Source: Candidatus Obscuribacterales bacterium
GTDB taxonomy: Bacteria > Cyanobacteriota > Vampirovibrionia > Obscuribacterales > Obscuribacteraceae
Assembly: GCA_031292355.1 (NCBI GenBank)
Contig: JARLHI010000055.1
Location: 310,001-374,000, forward strand
Reading direction: 5' to 3'
DNA: 64,000 bases
Both the position numbers and the translations under genes were made by a program. Of the stretch, positions 35,738 through 44,645 are shown one piece after another (the first letter of the stretch is position 1; each line of letters opens with the position of its first letter). The notes beneath the pieces are model-generated. The model was not told where the DNA came from and ran no database searches. It saw only the letters and a program-made list of their open reading frames with translations.

Positions 35738-36163
35738 TTATGTCGGCCACGGACAAATAATCTCGACGTCCGTTTGGGCGAAGTCTGAAACATTACGCGT
35801 GACTATCGCCAGCTGATAGTGTTGCGCGGTAGCAGCGATCAGCCCATCAATGACTGCTAATAGCTTCCCCTGTGCTTTTGACTTGGCTGAAAGCAATGCC
35901 CACCGTTCTGCTACGTCAGTATCGATAGCTAAAATACGATTACTGAATCGGTCCTTTACTTCCAGTTCGAGCCAGCTTTCCAGTTTTGTCCTTTGTTTAC
36001 CTGCGACCAATCCAGCTATGCCTTTGCGAATCTCTCCAATAGTAAGAACACTGAGAAAAAGCAGTCGCTCATCGACATCTTCAATCCATCGCATTACGAG
36101 CGGCTCCGGCTCGGCCCTGACCAACTCCGAAATGCAATTCGTATCAAGCAAAAAGCCAGTCAT
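35738..36163 (-). CDS. vapC: VapC-type PIN-domain toxin
   Basis: 141 residues of a PIN ribonuclease: LLDTNCISELVR (first Asp, residue 7), TIGEIRKGIAGL (conserved Glu near 43), AVIDGLIAATAQHY (Asp near 104) and VTRNVSDF (last acidic site). These four acidic residues bind the catalytic metal. VapC toxins cleave tRNA or rRNA when unopposed. The start ATG overlaps the antitoxin stop (ATGA), giving translational coupling typical of toxin-antitoxin pairs. Confidence 0.92.
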   Translation of the reverse strand: MTGFLLDTNCISELVRAEPEPLVMRWIEDVDERLLFLSVLTIGEIRKGIAGLVAGKQRTKLESWLELEVKDRFSNRILAIDTDVAERWALLSAKSKAQGKLLAVIDGLIAATAQHYQLAIVTRNVSDFAQTDVEIICPWPT

Positions 36164-36474
36164 AACTCGACATCACGGCCCATATCTTTGCTTCGCTCTA
36201 AGTTTAACTCCAAGCCGACCAAGGGCGACTGACGGAAGAACTGTACTAGCCCTGTCGGCTGATGCGCGCGGCCGACGAGAAGATTAAACTGCTCGACCGG
36301 AAGCATTACTACAGCGTCTTTATTCTGACGAGTGATGAGCTGAGGTCCCTCAGTTCTGGCCAATCGAAACAGTTCACTAAAACGGGCTTTTGCAGTTTGA
36401 AGTTGCCACGGAGCGCCCGCTATTTGGGAACGTTGCAGATCTGCCAATTTGGCATTTTTATTTCGTTGCTTCAT
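36160..36474 (-). CDS. Phd/YefM-type antitoxin
   Basis: 104 residues. The Phd/YefM core is visible: WQLQTAKARFSELFRLARTEGPQLITRQNKDAVVMLPVEQFNLL, which forms the DNA-binding dimer, followed by a C-terminal extension (about 75-104) expected to wrap the toxin. The first ~20 residues are an extra basic N-terminus (MKQRNKNAKLADL); a shorter start is possible. It neutralises the PIN toxin encoded immediately downstream and probably autoregulates through the inverted repeat just upstream. Confidence 0.9.
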   Translation of the reverse strand: MKQRNKNAKLADLQRSQIAGAPWQLQTAKARFSELFRLARTEGPQLITRQNKDAVVMLPVEQFNLLVGRAHQPTGLVQFFRQSPLVGLELNLERSKDMGRDVEL

Positions 36475-36495
36475 ATAATCTGCATGCCTGCTTCT

Positions 36496-36520
36496 AACTA
36501 GTCTGACTAGTTTTATTATA
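36496..36520 (-). promoter_or_regulatory. Operator-like inverted repeat and -10 box of the toxin-antitoxin operon
   Basis: AACTAG and CTAGTT (36496-36501, 36507-36512) form a 6-bp inverted repeat with a 5-nt centre. On the minus strand TATAAT (36520-36515) lies directly next to it, so a bound antitoxin dimer would cover the -10/start region. No good -35 is seen. Confidence 0.6.
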
Positions 36521-36525
36521 AAGCA

Positions 36526-38538
36526 TCAGTATCGATAACTGCGAATTACCATGCGCCCATTGCGCTTCACTGATTCTTGCGGTCTGCCCCTTTTTTGCGC
36601 ACCAGCAGGTGGACCTAGCTTCGGCAGCGGCGGCAAATTGATTTCAGCCCGAATCTGATTTTCCTTCTCTCGATTGCCGCACAGCTCGAGAACCTGGGAG
36701 TATTCCTGGCACAATTGCACATAGTCGGCAGTAGTTGTGTCGCCATGCCAGGACTTTCTGGTCAACTCGTAAAAATCAGCAGACCAATTCAAAAGCACAG
36801 GATCATGACTGGGAGCACCATTGACCAAGCATACAGAGGCCAGGGTTCTCCAGATGCGAGTGGCTTGAGGTCGTTTGGAAACATTCTCCAGCACAGCAGA
36901 CCGCTGACCACTGAAAATACCGAGCGCCAGCATCAGATTGTTTCGCGTTTGATTGGCTTGATTGAGCATTAACTGACAATGCATGATGTTTGCCAGCGTG
37001 GGAAACAACCTGAAATTCTGCGCTCCAAAAACCTTAGCTTCCAGACGCAAACAAGAATCGAAAGCTGTCAATGCAGCAGACCAGTTCTTGCGCAAAACAT
37101 TAGACCGTGCCTGGCTTTGCAGGCTTTCGATTTGCTGTAAATCTGTTTGAGTGTTTGACTGCTTCGGGGTTACCTTCGACTCATTCGGACGTTTTGCAAC
37201 GACTGGCGCCGACTGCTTTTTCTCCGGTCTAGCCTTTTGTTCTTTGACCACAAACTTGCTTCTATCAGACGTAACTGTTTTCGGTCGGGATGGAGTTGGA
37301 GCAGAAGTAATGGCAGAAATCGTCGGCGCAGTGGCAACCGCGGATGTAGCTGCGACTATTGGCACTGGTGCAGGCTTACGCAGCACTACTGCCGCGACTG
37401 CAATCAAAACCATGACAGCCAGTGTCGCCACAACCACCGGCTTGTTGATTTTAGAGGACTTTTCAGATTCGGTTCCACGCAATTGTTTGATTGATTCAGG
37501 CGTCTTGTTGATACTCACCATAGTATTGGCGGAGTCGAGCAGATCGGCATATTGTGCCGAAGAACTATCTTCTGCTGAAACCACACGGGCGGCAAATGCA
37601 GATGACACACCCGAAGCGGGAGGCACAGTCGAAGCGCGAAAGCTCGGGTCGAAAATGGCTTGTTGTATTTCAGTGCGCAGCTGCAACATGGACTGCTGAC
37701 GCTGATCTGGGTCTTTTTCGAGAGCCTTAAAAATCACTTGTTCAAGACGCGGTGGCAAATGCAAATCCGCTCCAAGAGCAGCGAAAGAAACTGGCCTTAG
37801 AGCGGTGTGCTGAAAAAGAGTATCGAGGGTGGTGGCACCTTGAATTGGCACGCGACCAGTGAGCATCAAATAGAAAACACAACCCAGCGAGTAGATATCG
37901 GACCGATTGTCCAAAGTCAGTCCCCGACACTGTTCAGGACTCATAAACAAAGGAGTGCCAATGATTGTGCCTGTTCTTGTCACACTCTGGGCGGCTTCAG
38001 GAGTACTCAATTTAGCCAGTCCAAAATCAACTATTTTGACGCATTCCTCATTGTCTTCTGCCTTCAACAGCATGATGTTGCTTGGTTTGATGTCCCGGTG
38101 AATAACCTGGTGCTTGTGCGCATTCTGTAGACCATCGCAAATTTGCACAGAAATAGACAGAAAACGATCGATGTCCAGGCGACCTTTTTCGAGCAGCAGA
38201 CTCTCTAACGTCTGATCACCGAGATACTCCATCACCAGAAAAACCAGCCCTGAAGCCGTTTTTCCAAAATCGAAGATCTTGATGATATTCACATGATCTA
38301 GCGAACTCGCAGTGCGCGCCTCTCTTTCAAAACGCTGAAAACTCTCGGCGTCGTCGCTAACAACCGACTGGAGCAACGTTTTAATCGCCACCATTTTATC
38401 CATATGCATGTGTCTGGCTTTATAGACCACACCAACGCCGCCCCTGCCCAACACCGACAGAATTTGATAGCGACCCTCAAAGACCTGCCCCTCGGTCAGA
38501 GCGTTGTTGCGCGACAGTTCTTCAGGAGGGGTAGACAA
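36526..38538 (-). CDS. PknB-like Ser/Thr protein kinase with TM segment and helical sensor-like C-terminus
   Basis: 670 residues from a TTG at 38538. The kinase domain (about 28-290) is complete: LGRGGVGVVYKARH, VAIKTL, HRDIKPSN, DFGLAKL, GTPLFMSPEQ. A Ser/Pro linker follows, then one TM helix (about 371-389) and a Thr/Ser/Lys-rich stalk. The C-terminal ~170 residues are helical (SLQSQARSNVLRKNWSAALTAFDSCLRLEAKVFGAQNF), TPR-like, and extracytoplasmic by topology. It is the standard kinase-TM-sensor order, unlike the two kinases at 19-23 kb. Only 51 nt separate its stop from the antitoxin start. Confidence 0.92.
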   Translation of the reverse strand: MSTPPEELSRNNALTEGQVFEGRYQILSVLGRGGVGVVYKARHMHMDKMVAIKTLLQSVVSDDAESFQRFEREARTASSLDHVNIIKIFDFGKTASGLVFLVMEYLGDQTLESLLLEKGRLDIDRFLSISVQICDGLQNAHKHQVIHRDIKPSNIMLLKAEDNEECVKIVDFGLAKLSTPEAAQSVTRTGTIIGTPLFMSPEQCRGLTLDNRSDIYSLGCVFYLMLTGRVPIQGATTLDTLFQHTALRPVSFAALGADLHLPPRLEQVIFKALEKDPDQRQQSMLQLRTEIQQAIFDPSFRASTVPPASGVSSAFAARVVSAEDSSSAQYADLLDSANTMVSINKTPESIKQLRGTESEKSSKINKPVVVATLAVMVLIAVAAVVLRKPAPVPIVAATSAVATAPTISAITSAPTPSRPKTVTSDRSKFVVKEQKARPEKKQSAPVVAKRPNESKVTPKQSNTQTDLQQIESLQSQARSNVLRKNWSAALTAFDSCLRLEAKVFGAQNFRLFPTLANIMHCQLMLNQANQTRNNLMLALGIFSGQRSAVLENVSKRPQATRIWRTLASVCLVNGAPSHDPVLLNWSADFYELTRKSWHGDTTTADYVQLCQEYSQVLELCGNREKENQIRAEINLPPLPKLGPPAGAQKRGRPQESVKRNGRMVIRSYRY

Positions 38539-38818
38539 CGGCGTTCACCAGTTCACAACGGGCGCCTTGAATTTTCTCACAAATGTTCAATTTAATAAGG
38601 ATTTGACGTTGTATCCTCAATCCAGGTCGTTCACACAGACTCCTCACCCGGTGCATTCCGCGCATGACAAAAGCCTGGCACATTCTCATCGTTCTTGAAA
38701 TCTCAACAATATGCTATCAATCGTCCCAAGCCCAATCAATGAGAACCTTCGCTCTTTCAAGCACTGGAGCAACTTCATGGTGACATAATGAGGCGACTCA
38801 TAGTAACCAGGTCTAGAA

Positions 38819-40480
38819 ATGCATATTCGCAGCTTGCTCTCGTTGTCATTGCTCGTATTTCTCTGTCCGCAAAAAGTGCAAGCACACGACCTCTCTGGCG
38901 ATGATGACCATCCGCATTACGACTGGTCTGCGCGCCCCCCGCAACAAAATCTGATTAGTCAGGCCAACATTCGCCCTGGCGCCAAATCACCAGCAGCACC
39001 CACTCAAAATCACTTCACCATTCCTGCAATTGCAAGACCATTCAGTAAATTTTCGAATCATGTGAGACTGCGATGGGATGACAATTTTCTCTATGTCGAA
39101 AGCAACGGATTGCCAGAGCATAATATGATGGTCGGAATCACTGCCTGGCAACAACAGGTACCGCTGCCACAAAACTATTTCGGCGCCAATGCCTGGCAAA
39201 TTCCCCTACACCCAACACCTTCGAGCAGTCCAGTTTCAATTCGCGATCATTTTCTCAGAGGAGCCATCGGCCTTGCTGTAAATGGCGTGCCTATTTTCAA
39301 TCCACAAAATAACCGTGGCGAAATTTCGCAAGAAATCGGTGAGTTAGATCAATGGGGCGGACACTGCGGCAGAGGCGATGATTACCACTATCATGCGGCT
39401 CCACTGCATTTACAAGCAATCGTCGGCAAAGACCAACCCATTGCCTTTGCCCTGGATGGTTATCCGATTTATGGGTTGACCGAGCCTGACGGCTCACAAC
39501 CAGCAGGGCTTGATGCCTTCGATGGACACACGTCTACGAAGCTTGGCTATCACTATCATGCCTCCAACAAATACCCTTACGTCAATGGCGGCTTCCACGG
39601 TCAAGTGACTGAGCGGGAGGGCCAGGTAGACCCGCAACCACGCAGCAATCAATTGCGTGGAGCTGGACGACCATTGCGTGGTGCCACCATCACTGGTTTC
39701 AAATCTGCTGCCGACGGCTCGACTGGATCACTACAATACAGTCTCGATGCCGGTCATGGAGAAATCAACTACGCAAAAACAAGCGATGGCGCGTGGAAAT
39801 TTCAGTATCAGCAACCTGACGGCAGCAAAACCGAGGAAGCTTATCGCGAAGGACAAAGAGCCAACGACGATCGTCGCGATGGCAGAAACAGGCTCGCTCA
39901 AGGCGTACAAAATGTACAGCCAGCACGTGAAGCAGCACCAATTCCGAGACAAGGTCCAGCAGGCCCCAGGTCAAATGGAAGCATGACCTTGCGCAGCAGT
40001 GTTATTGGCAGCAATGGCGACTTACCAAAAAAATATAGCGGAGATGGCGAGGGTATCAGCCCTCCACTGGAGTGGTCTGGACCTCCATCCGGCACAAAGT
40101 GCGTGGCCATTATTATGCACCACATCGATAGAGAAGGCTTAACCAAGTGCTATTGGACGCTCTACAACATTCCAGCCAGTACGCATTCTTTGCCCGAGAA
40201 CGTTAGAGGTGTTGGAACAGCCGGCAGCAACACCATCAATCCCAACATAGGCTATGCTCCACCGCATTCAAAAGGTCCAGGCAGAAAGGTCTACACGATA
40301 ACTCTTTACGCTCTCTCGGCACCGCTGCAAATTACTTTGCCACCAAACCAGGTAACTAGAGATGTGTTGCTAGCTTCCATGCAAGGCAAAGTTCTCGCGA
40401 GTACAGAATTGCAATTAGCCTACACCCGAGACGGCAATTCACCGGCCGACCAGAGAGACCCCAATCGTCCTCCTCGTTAA
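38819..40480 (+). CDS. Exported YHYH-PEBP fusion protein
   Basis: 553 residues with a signal peptide ending KVQA (residue 22). Residues about 90-290 form a YHYH domain: GGHCGRGDDYHYHAAPLHL, FALDGYPIYG and LGYHYHASNKYPYVNGGFHG; its His-rich motifs suggest metal binding. A low-complexity Arg/Gln/Gly/Pro region links to a C-terminal PEBP domain of the YbhB/YbcL type (about 385-535): SGDGEGISPPLEWSG, CVAIIMHHIDREG, YWTLYNIPA, NTINPNIGYAPPHSKGPG, VYTITLYAL. Both domains occur separately in bacteria; here they are one exported protein. Substrates are unknown. It is a single gene preceded by a 280-nt gap. Confidence 0.85.
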   Translation: MHIRSLLSLSLLVFLCPQKVQAHDLSGDDDHPHYDWSARPPQQNLISQANIRPGAKSPAAPTQNHFTIPAIARPFSKFSNHVRLRWDDNFLYVESNGLPEHNMMVGITAWQQQVPLPQNYFGANAWQIPLHPTPSSSPVSIRDHFLRGAIGLAVNGVPIFNPQNNRGEISQEIGELDQWGGHCGRGDDYHYHAAPLHLQAIVGKDQPIAFALDGYPIYGLTEPDGSQPAGLDAFDGHTSTKLGYHYHASNKYPYVNGGFHGQVTEREGQVDPQPRSNQLRGAGRPLRGATITGFKSAADGSTGSLQYSLDAGHGEINYAKTSDGAWKFQYQQPDGSKTEEAYREGQRANDDRRDGRNRLAQGVQNVQPAREAAPIPRQGPAGPRSNGSMTLRSSVIGSNGDLPKKYSGDGEGISPPLEWSGPPSGTKCVAIIMHHIDREGLTKCYWTLYNIPASTHSLPENVRGVGTAGSNTINPNIGYAPPHSKGPGRKVYTITLYALSAPLQITLPPNQVTRDVLLASMQGKVLASTELQLAYTRDGNSPADQRDPNRPPR

Positions 40481-40526
40481 ATATCAAAAAAGCAGAAGAA
40501 GTCGCAGATGCGCTGACAAAAGTTAC

Positions 40527-41183
40527 CTAAGGTAGCTCAACATGACGAAACTCAGAGCCTTTCGGCAGTGCTGATTTTCTAATGGAATCTGTAAATCGCA
40601 TCGAGTGTGCTGTTTCAGGCGATGTCAGAGTAGACATCTCGTTCATCGCACCAGCGCCTGCAAATCGTGCCGAGTTGCCTAATATTCTATGAGCGAAAAC
40701 ACCGGCGACTACCATGGTAGCTAATTCAACAGATTTAGCACCTAGCCGTTGAAGACTTCGCTCTGCCTCAAACTTCGGCTGAAAATCGGGCGAATCGGGT
40801 CCAGTTGCAACCTTAAGCGTAGTCAGGAAGTCATCACCCCTAGCATAGACCCCTGCACCAATGATACCGGTGGTTGCAAGCCCTGCGCCCAGCATCATTT
40901 TTGGTTCAAGTTTCGCCGTCATCCCGATACCGGCGCCAAATGCTGCATCCAACAGGAGCTCGCTCTTATGGTTTATCAATTCATCGGCTGCGCCGTAAGC
41001 AATATCCTTCAAGACTGTGTAGCCTTTTGACACAGTGCTAGACAAGCTCGATTCAGGTGGTTTGGCAGGAATAACTTCATCGCGAAAGCCGTCTGCCGCA
41101 CTCGCCTCTACCGTTCTGGCGTGAGATAGCGCATCCCGAAAACTGCTGTGCGTTGTGTCCTTGAAATGTTCGGCATTGCCCAC
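40527..41183 (-). CDS. Hypothetical protein with glycine-zipper-like helices
   Basis: 218 residues from a GTG at 41183 with GAGGG upstream. A polar N-terminal third precedes LLLDAAFGAGIGMTAK and MMLGAGLATTGIIGAGVYARGD, Gly/Ala-rich helices with GxxxG spacing typical of glycine-zipper or membrane-perturbing proteins, then SVELATMVVAGVFAHRILGN. No known domain. It lies 125 nt downstream of the methyltransferase on the same strand and may be the last gene of the AAA+/caspase-like/methyltransferase run. A similar Gly/Ala hydrophobic segment occurs in the esterase at 49207. Confidence 0.65.
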   Translation of the reverse strand: MGNAEHFKDTTHSSFRDALSHARTVEASAADGFRDEVIPAKPPESSLSSTVSKGYTVLKDIAYGAADELINHKSELLLDAAFGAGIGMTAKLEPKMMLGAGLATTGIIGAGVYARGDDFLTTLKVATGPDSPDFQPKFEAERSLQRLGAKSVELATMVVAGVFAHRILGNSARFAGAGAMNEMSTLTSPETAHSMRFTDSIRKSALPKGSEFRHVELP

Positions 41184-41308
41184 GATTTAGCCCTCAAAGA
41201 ATTGCGACAAAAAAGAGAATCATTCAATCAGTCTAATCGGCAAACCAACAACAACTTGACATCAAGGATAACCCTTGCCCACGCGTGGATCACAAACTCT
41301 CCGCATTT

Positions 41309-42097
41309 TCATGATCTAGCAACAACCACTCTCAAACCGACTGCGGCTATGGCCCCATCGTCAATCAAATCTTGCTCCTGTGCAAAAATTTCGCGCGCGC
41401 GTCGGGCACCATTCTCGGTAGCAGGCAAAAAATCGCAAATAAAGCGAAATAAATAAGGTACTCGCGCTTGCGTCCGCACCACAAAGCGTTCTTTCACAGC
41501 GCTCAGCATCTGCTTTGACGACCATAACTGATGTTCGACAGAATAGCGTTTCTGCCAGCGCCCATAAGCTTCCTCTGGCGACTTTATGTGTTCGTGCAGC
41601 CACTCGTGATGAAACTCGCAATGCACAGGTTCTGACTGCGCTGCAATTACTCTGCGAGTTTGCTCAAATAACCAGGCACAAGCGGCTTCATCTGCTAGAT
41701 CAAAGCCAAAATCTTCGATCACAAACGTTCCATTCTCGGCCAACAACTCGCTAATTTTGTCTAGGGTTTGCTTTAGCGGTGGCATATGATGCAGAGACCG
41801 GCTCATAAAAATACTGTCAAACGGCAGGTGATTGAAATCTTCTAGTTTGCTGTGAATCGCCTCAACGCCATTTCTTCTAGCTCTTTCGATGCTCTTAAGG
41901 CTGCCATCTATAGCGACAACTTTGTATCCGCGCAGTTCTACCTGCTGCGCTATTAATCCATCGCCGCAGCCCACATCCAGAACAGGAGCGGACTTTTGTG
42001 ATATCGCAGAGGCAATGAAATCGGCTGTGTAAGACGCCGCAAATATCAGTGGAGAATCAACTTTTAGACCTGGCACTTTTAACAACTCATTGCGCAA
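41309..42097 (-). CDS. Class I SAM-dependent methyltransferase
   Basis: 262 residues from a TTG. Motif I VLDVGCGDGLIAQQ (about 39-52), an acidic strand-2 end VVAIDGS, and SIFMSRSLHHMPP plus GTFVIEDFGFD show a class I methyltransferase of the type-11/25 kind. The His-rich loop (HCEFHHEWLHEHIKSPEEAYGRW) after the core is unusual and may form the substrate or metal site. The substrate is unknown. It is 36 nt downstream of the caspase-like gene with the same orientation, suggesting co-expression. Confidence 0.85.
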   Translation of the reverse strand: MRNELLKVPGLKVDSPLIFAASYTADFIASAISQKSAPVLDVGCGDGLIAQQVELRGYKVVAIDGSLKSIERARRNGVEAIHSKLEDFNHLPFDSIFMSRSLHHMPPLKQTLDKISELLAENGTFVIEDFGFDLADEAACAWLFEQTRRVIAAQSEPVHCEFHHEWLHEHIKSPEEAYGRWQKRYSVEHQLWSSKQMLSAVKERFVVRTQARVPYLFRFICDFLPATENGARRAREIFAQEQDLIDDGAIAAVGLRVVVARS

Positions 42098-42133
42098 GAA
42101 CTCACTCGGTACAGATGATAACAGGATATTCGG

Positions 42134-43204
42134 TTATCTAGTAGCTTGCTTCAAGACTGCCTTGCCTTCGTAAGACCCACTTGCGTCCAAGCGTCTAGCG
42201 ACATACGAAAGAGTGACGACACCATGATTTAAGATCGCGGTGAGCTGGTAATCGCGCGTTGGTGTTTTTGCCCAGAGTTGAGCGGTGTTAGCGTCAAGAC
42301 GCCTGCCTTGCACCTTCACTTCGCCTGTCCACAACCCCTCAAAATTACCATTGGCGTCTTCAGTCAAATCAAGAGAATCTTGCCCTGACTGCCCGCAATT
42401 ATTCTGCCAGGGCCCCTTCCACATACCAGCCAAGTTTGAAGCATCGTCAGTCGGCGTACTGGCCAAAGTCGACATTGTTGCCGCTTTAATTCGGCTGGGA
42501 CCAATGTATTCGTCGTACGCAGTAGACCATCTATCGTAATGACACAGCCGCAGCGATTCAAAAGCATCTTGAACAGTGGCTGGATACCACTTACCACTCG
42601 ATGTCCCTTTGACCATTACGTGAGCATTCGGCGCAAACTCCACGTACTTGAATGGACGGACCTGCGATTCCTCGAGCCAGCCATCAAAAGTCGCGCCCTG
42701 ATTGGTTTCATGCACTCTTATAAATCCAGGCTTGGTATCAGTAATTTCTGATTTGCGCCAAGTATTATTTCGGAAATCTTCGACATATTCTCCAATTTTG
42801 GGATTTTTATTTGGCGATGAAACATCTGACAAAATCATGCGCGGATCGAAACCATTGGTGGTGGCAAACATTGGCTTTCCTTCAGCAACAAATGCCATGT
42901 GTTTCTCACTGAATAGTGCTAATTCGTCGAGACCAATGTGACCATCTCCATTTAGATCGACCACTGAAGCACCAGAAAAACCACGCAAAATGCAATCAAG
43001 GAAACGCCAACCGCTGTAGGCTACGTTGTGCGAATAGGCGGAACTGAGGCAAGCGTACTGAATCGGCGTCGTCCTTTTGCTAGCTATTTCGACGATGCCG
43101 CCAGAATAACAGCAGTCTGAGAACATCAAGACTCTGTGGCCTTTGAAGCTGCGCTCAATTGCATCAAACGCAAATTGAAATGGCAGGTGTCCGTCGTACG
43201 TCAC
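42134..43204 (-). CDS. Caspase-like (C14) protease with EF-hand and Tudor-knot-like modules
   Basis: 356 residues from a GTG at 43204; the frame extends only 10 codons further to a TAG, so the start is fixed within 33 nt. YDGH (His6) and LMFSDCCYSGG (Cys32 in the DxCxSG position) are the His-Cys dyad of caspases and metacaspases. The usual first ~80 residues before the His are missing, so the domain may be truncated. Then DLNGDGHIGLDEL (about 82-94) is an EF-hand-type calcium loop. Two Tudor/agenet-like segments follow: TWRKSEITD..FIRVHETNQG..DGWLEESQVRPF and GKWYPATVQDAFES..HYDRWSTAYDEYIGPSRIK. The last ~90 residues form a beta-rich domain. It lies between an AAA+ ATPase and a methyltransferase, all on one strand. 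Confidence 0.8.
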   Translation of the reverse strand: MTYDGHLPFQFAFDAIERSFKGHRVLMFSDCCYSGGIVEIASKRTTPIQYACLSSAYSHNVAYSGWRFLDCILRGFSGASVVDLNGDGHIGLDELALFSEKHMAFVAEGKPMFATTNGFDPRMILSDVSSPNKNPKIGEYVEDFRNNTWRKSEITDTKPGFIRVHETNQGATFDGWLEESQVRPFKYVEFAPNAHVMVKGTSSGKWYPATVQDAFESLRLCHYDRWSTAYDEYIGPSRIKAATMSTLASTPTDDASNLAGMWKGPWQNNCGQSGQDSLDLTEDANGNFEGLWTGEVKVQGRRLDANTAQLWAKTPTRDYQLTAILNHGVVTLSYVARRLDASGSYEGKAVLKQATR

Positions 43205-43280
43205 ATACGAGAATGTATTTGCCTTTGCGTTGTACTAGCCGTGATTATCGCAGAGTCGAAGCAAGTTGATTGAATCGCAA

Positions 43281-44645
43281 TTAGCTCTTGCCGCTGTCAA
43301 ATCCCAGCAGACTCTTGGTGATGGCACCGCCGACAAAAACCAGCTCATGCAAGGCATCATCAAGATGCTTATCTTCGATCGCAATCGGCGACCCTTCTGG
43401 TGCAGCAAATATTGCAGCCTTCCGAAAAAGCTCCTGTATGAATGCGCCGCTTGCACCCTCCGTTTTGTTTAAAAAGCTTTCGATGTCCTTCACGTTCATG
43501 ACGAGTCCCTGTGCATAGAGGTCGAATAATCGTCGCCTACATTCGAGATCAGGAAGTGGTATCTCATATGCCTGGTCTATGCGCCCAGGACGTGACGCGA
43601 GAGCCGGTTCCAACACGTCGGGCCTGTTCGTAGTTAGAAGAAAGAGAACATCGAGGTCGTCGCTGAGGCCATCCATCTGATTCAACAATTCAAATAATAT
43701 TGGCGTCGAACAACCTTGTTTTTCCTGCATTGAGCGCTCCTGCGCGACGAGATCTACGTCCTCAATAATCACCATGGACGGAGCCAGCCATCTTGCGATC
43801 TGGCATGACTGCTCGATTAGGCCAAGGCCCTGACCAGTGACTATTAAAACTGTTCTTTCCTTCATTTCAGATGCTAAATACATAGCGGTTAATGTTTTGC
43901 CGGTTCCGGGTTTTCCATGCAACAGCAGTCCGCGTTTTAGCTTTCTGCGTGCTTTGAGCAAAGCTTCGCTGTATTTTCCAGCTTCGACTGTCTGTCGCTC
44001 AATGCGCTGAATGAGACCATCAGGCAGAATAATTTTGTCGCGAGTTACAGGAGGCAGCGAATGAAACTGGATACCAGTACCACCAGTCCCAGCTCTTTGA
44101 GCCTCGTTTTTGGCAATCGAAAGTATTTTGCCTCGATAAACATTGTTTCTCTGAATCAAAAGCTGGATGGCATTCATCAGCTCTTCTGCCACGGTTTGGT
44201 CGTAGCACATAACGTCGAGATAAAATGCGCCCTGATTAGCAAAATCCATCATCTGCTGTCTTAGCATCAGCACATACTTCCGCGGACCCGACACTAAATA
44301 CAAACCGCTTTGCACACAGGCAAGTTTCTTACCATCACCCAGTTCAATATTTGCGTACTGCACGGGCGCACGCTTCGCACCACCCAGTCCCATCATGCTA
44401 GCTACAGAACCTGGCGCCACAAGCTCAGACAGCGGCACTCCCATGAAGCTCATGAACCCGCCTTGAACACCGATGATTGTTCTCGAATAACCGCCCTTAT
44501 TAAAAAGTTCTTCCAGAGCCAAATGAATGTTCGGGTGATTGTATTTTTCGAACTGCTGGGTAATTATCTGGCATTCTGTCGGGTCTTTCTCCAGATGCTC
44601 CTGAATTACCTGTCTAAAATCTTTTTGCAGAAAGGGTATGTTCAT
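43281..44645 (-). CDS. AAA+ ATPase (FtsH/CDC48-like) without protease domain
   Basis: 454 residues from ATG 44645 (GAGG upstream). The N-terminal 200 residues are unlike known domains and have a Gly/Met-rich patch (SFMGVPL, VASMMGLGGAK). The AAA+ module spans about 205-430: Walker A GKPGTGKT (244-251), Walker B IIEDVD (293-298), sensor 1 in TTN340, and arginine finger region SRPGRID. It ends soon after the lid. No FtsH protease or second AAA ring is present, so it should remodel or unfold a client. The caspase-like gene starts 77 nt downstream on the same strand, an obvious candidate partner. Confidence 0.88.
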   Translation of the reverse strand: MNIPFLQKDFRQVIQEHLEKDPTECQIITQQFEKYNHPNIHLALEELFNKGGYSRTIIGVQGGFMSFMGVPLSELVAPGSVASMMGLGGAKRAPVQYANIELGDGKKLACVQSGLYLVSGPRKYVLMLRQQMMDFANQGAFYLDVMCYDQTVAEELMNAIQLLIQRNNVYRGKILSIAKNEAQRAGTGGTGIQFHSLPPVTRDKIILPDGLIQRIERQTVEAGKYSEALLKARRKLKRGLLLHGKPGTGKTLTAMYLASEMKERTVLIVTGQGLGLIEQSCQIARWLAPSMVIIEDVDLVAQERSMQEKQGCSTPILFELLNQMDGLSDDLDVLFLLTTNRPDVLEPALASRPGRIDQAYEIPLPDLECRRRLFDLYAQGLVMNVKDIESFLNKTEGASGAFIQELFRKAAIFAAPEGSPIAIEDKHLDDALHELVFVGGAITKSLLGFDSGKS

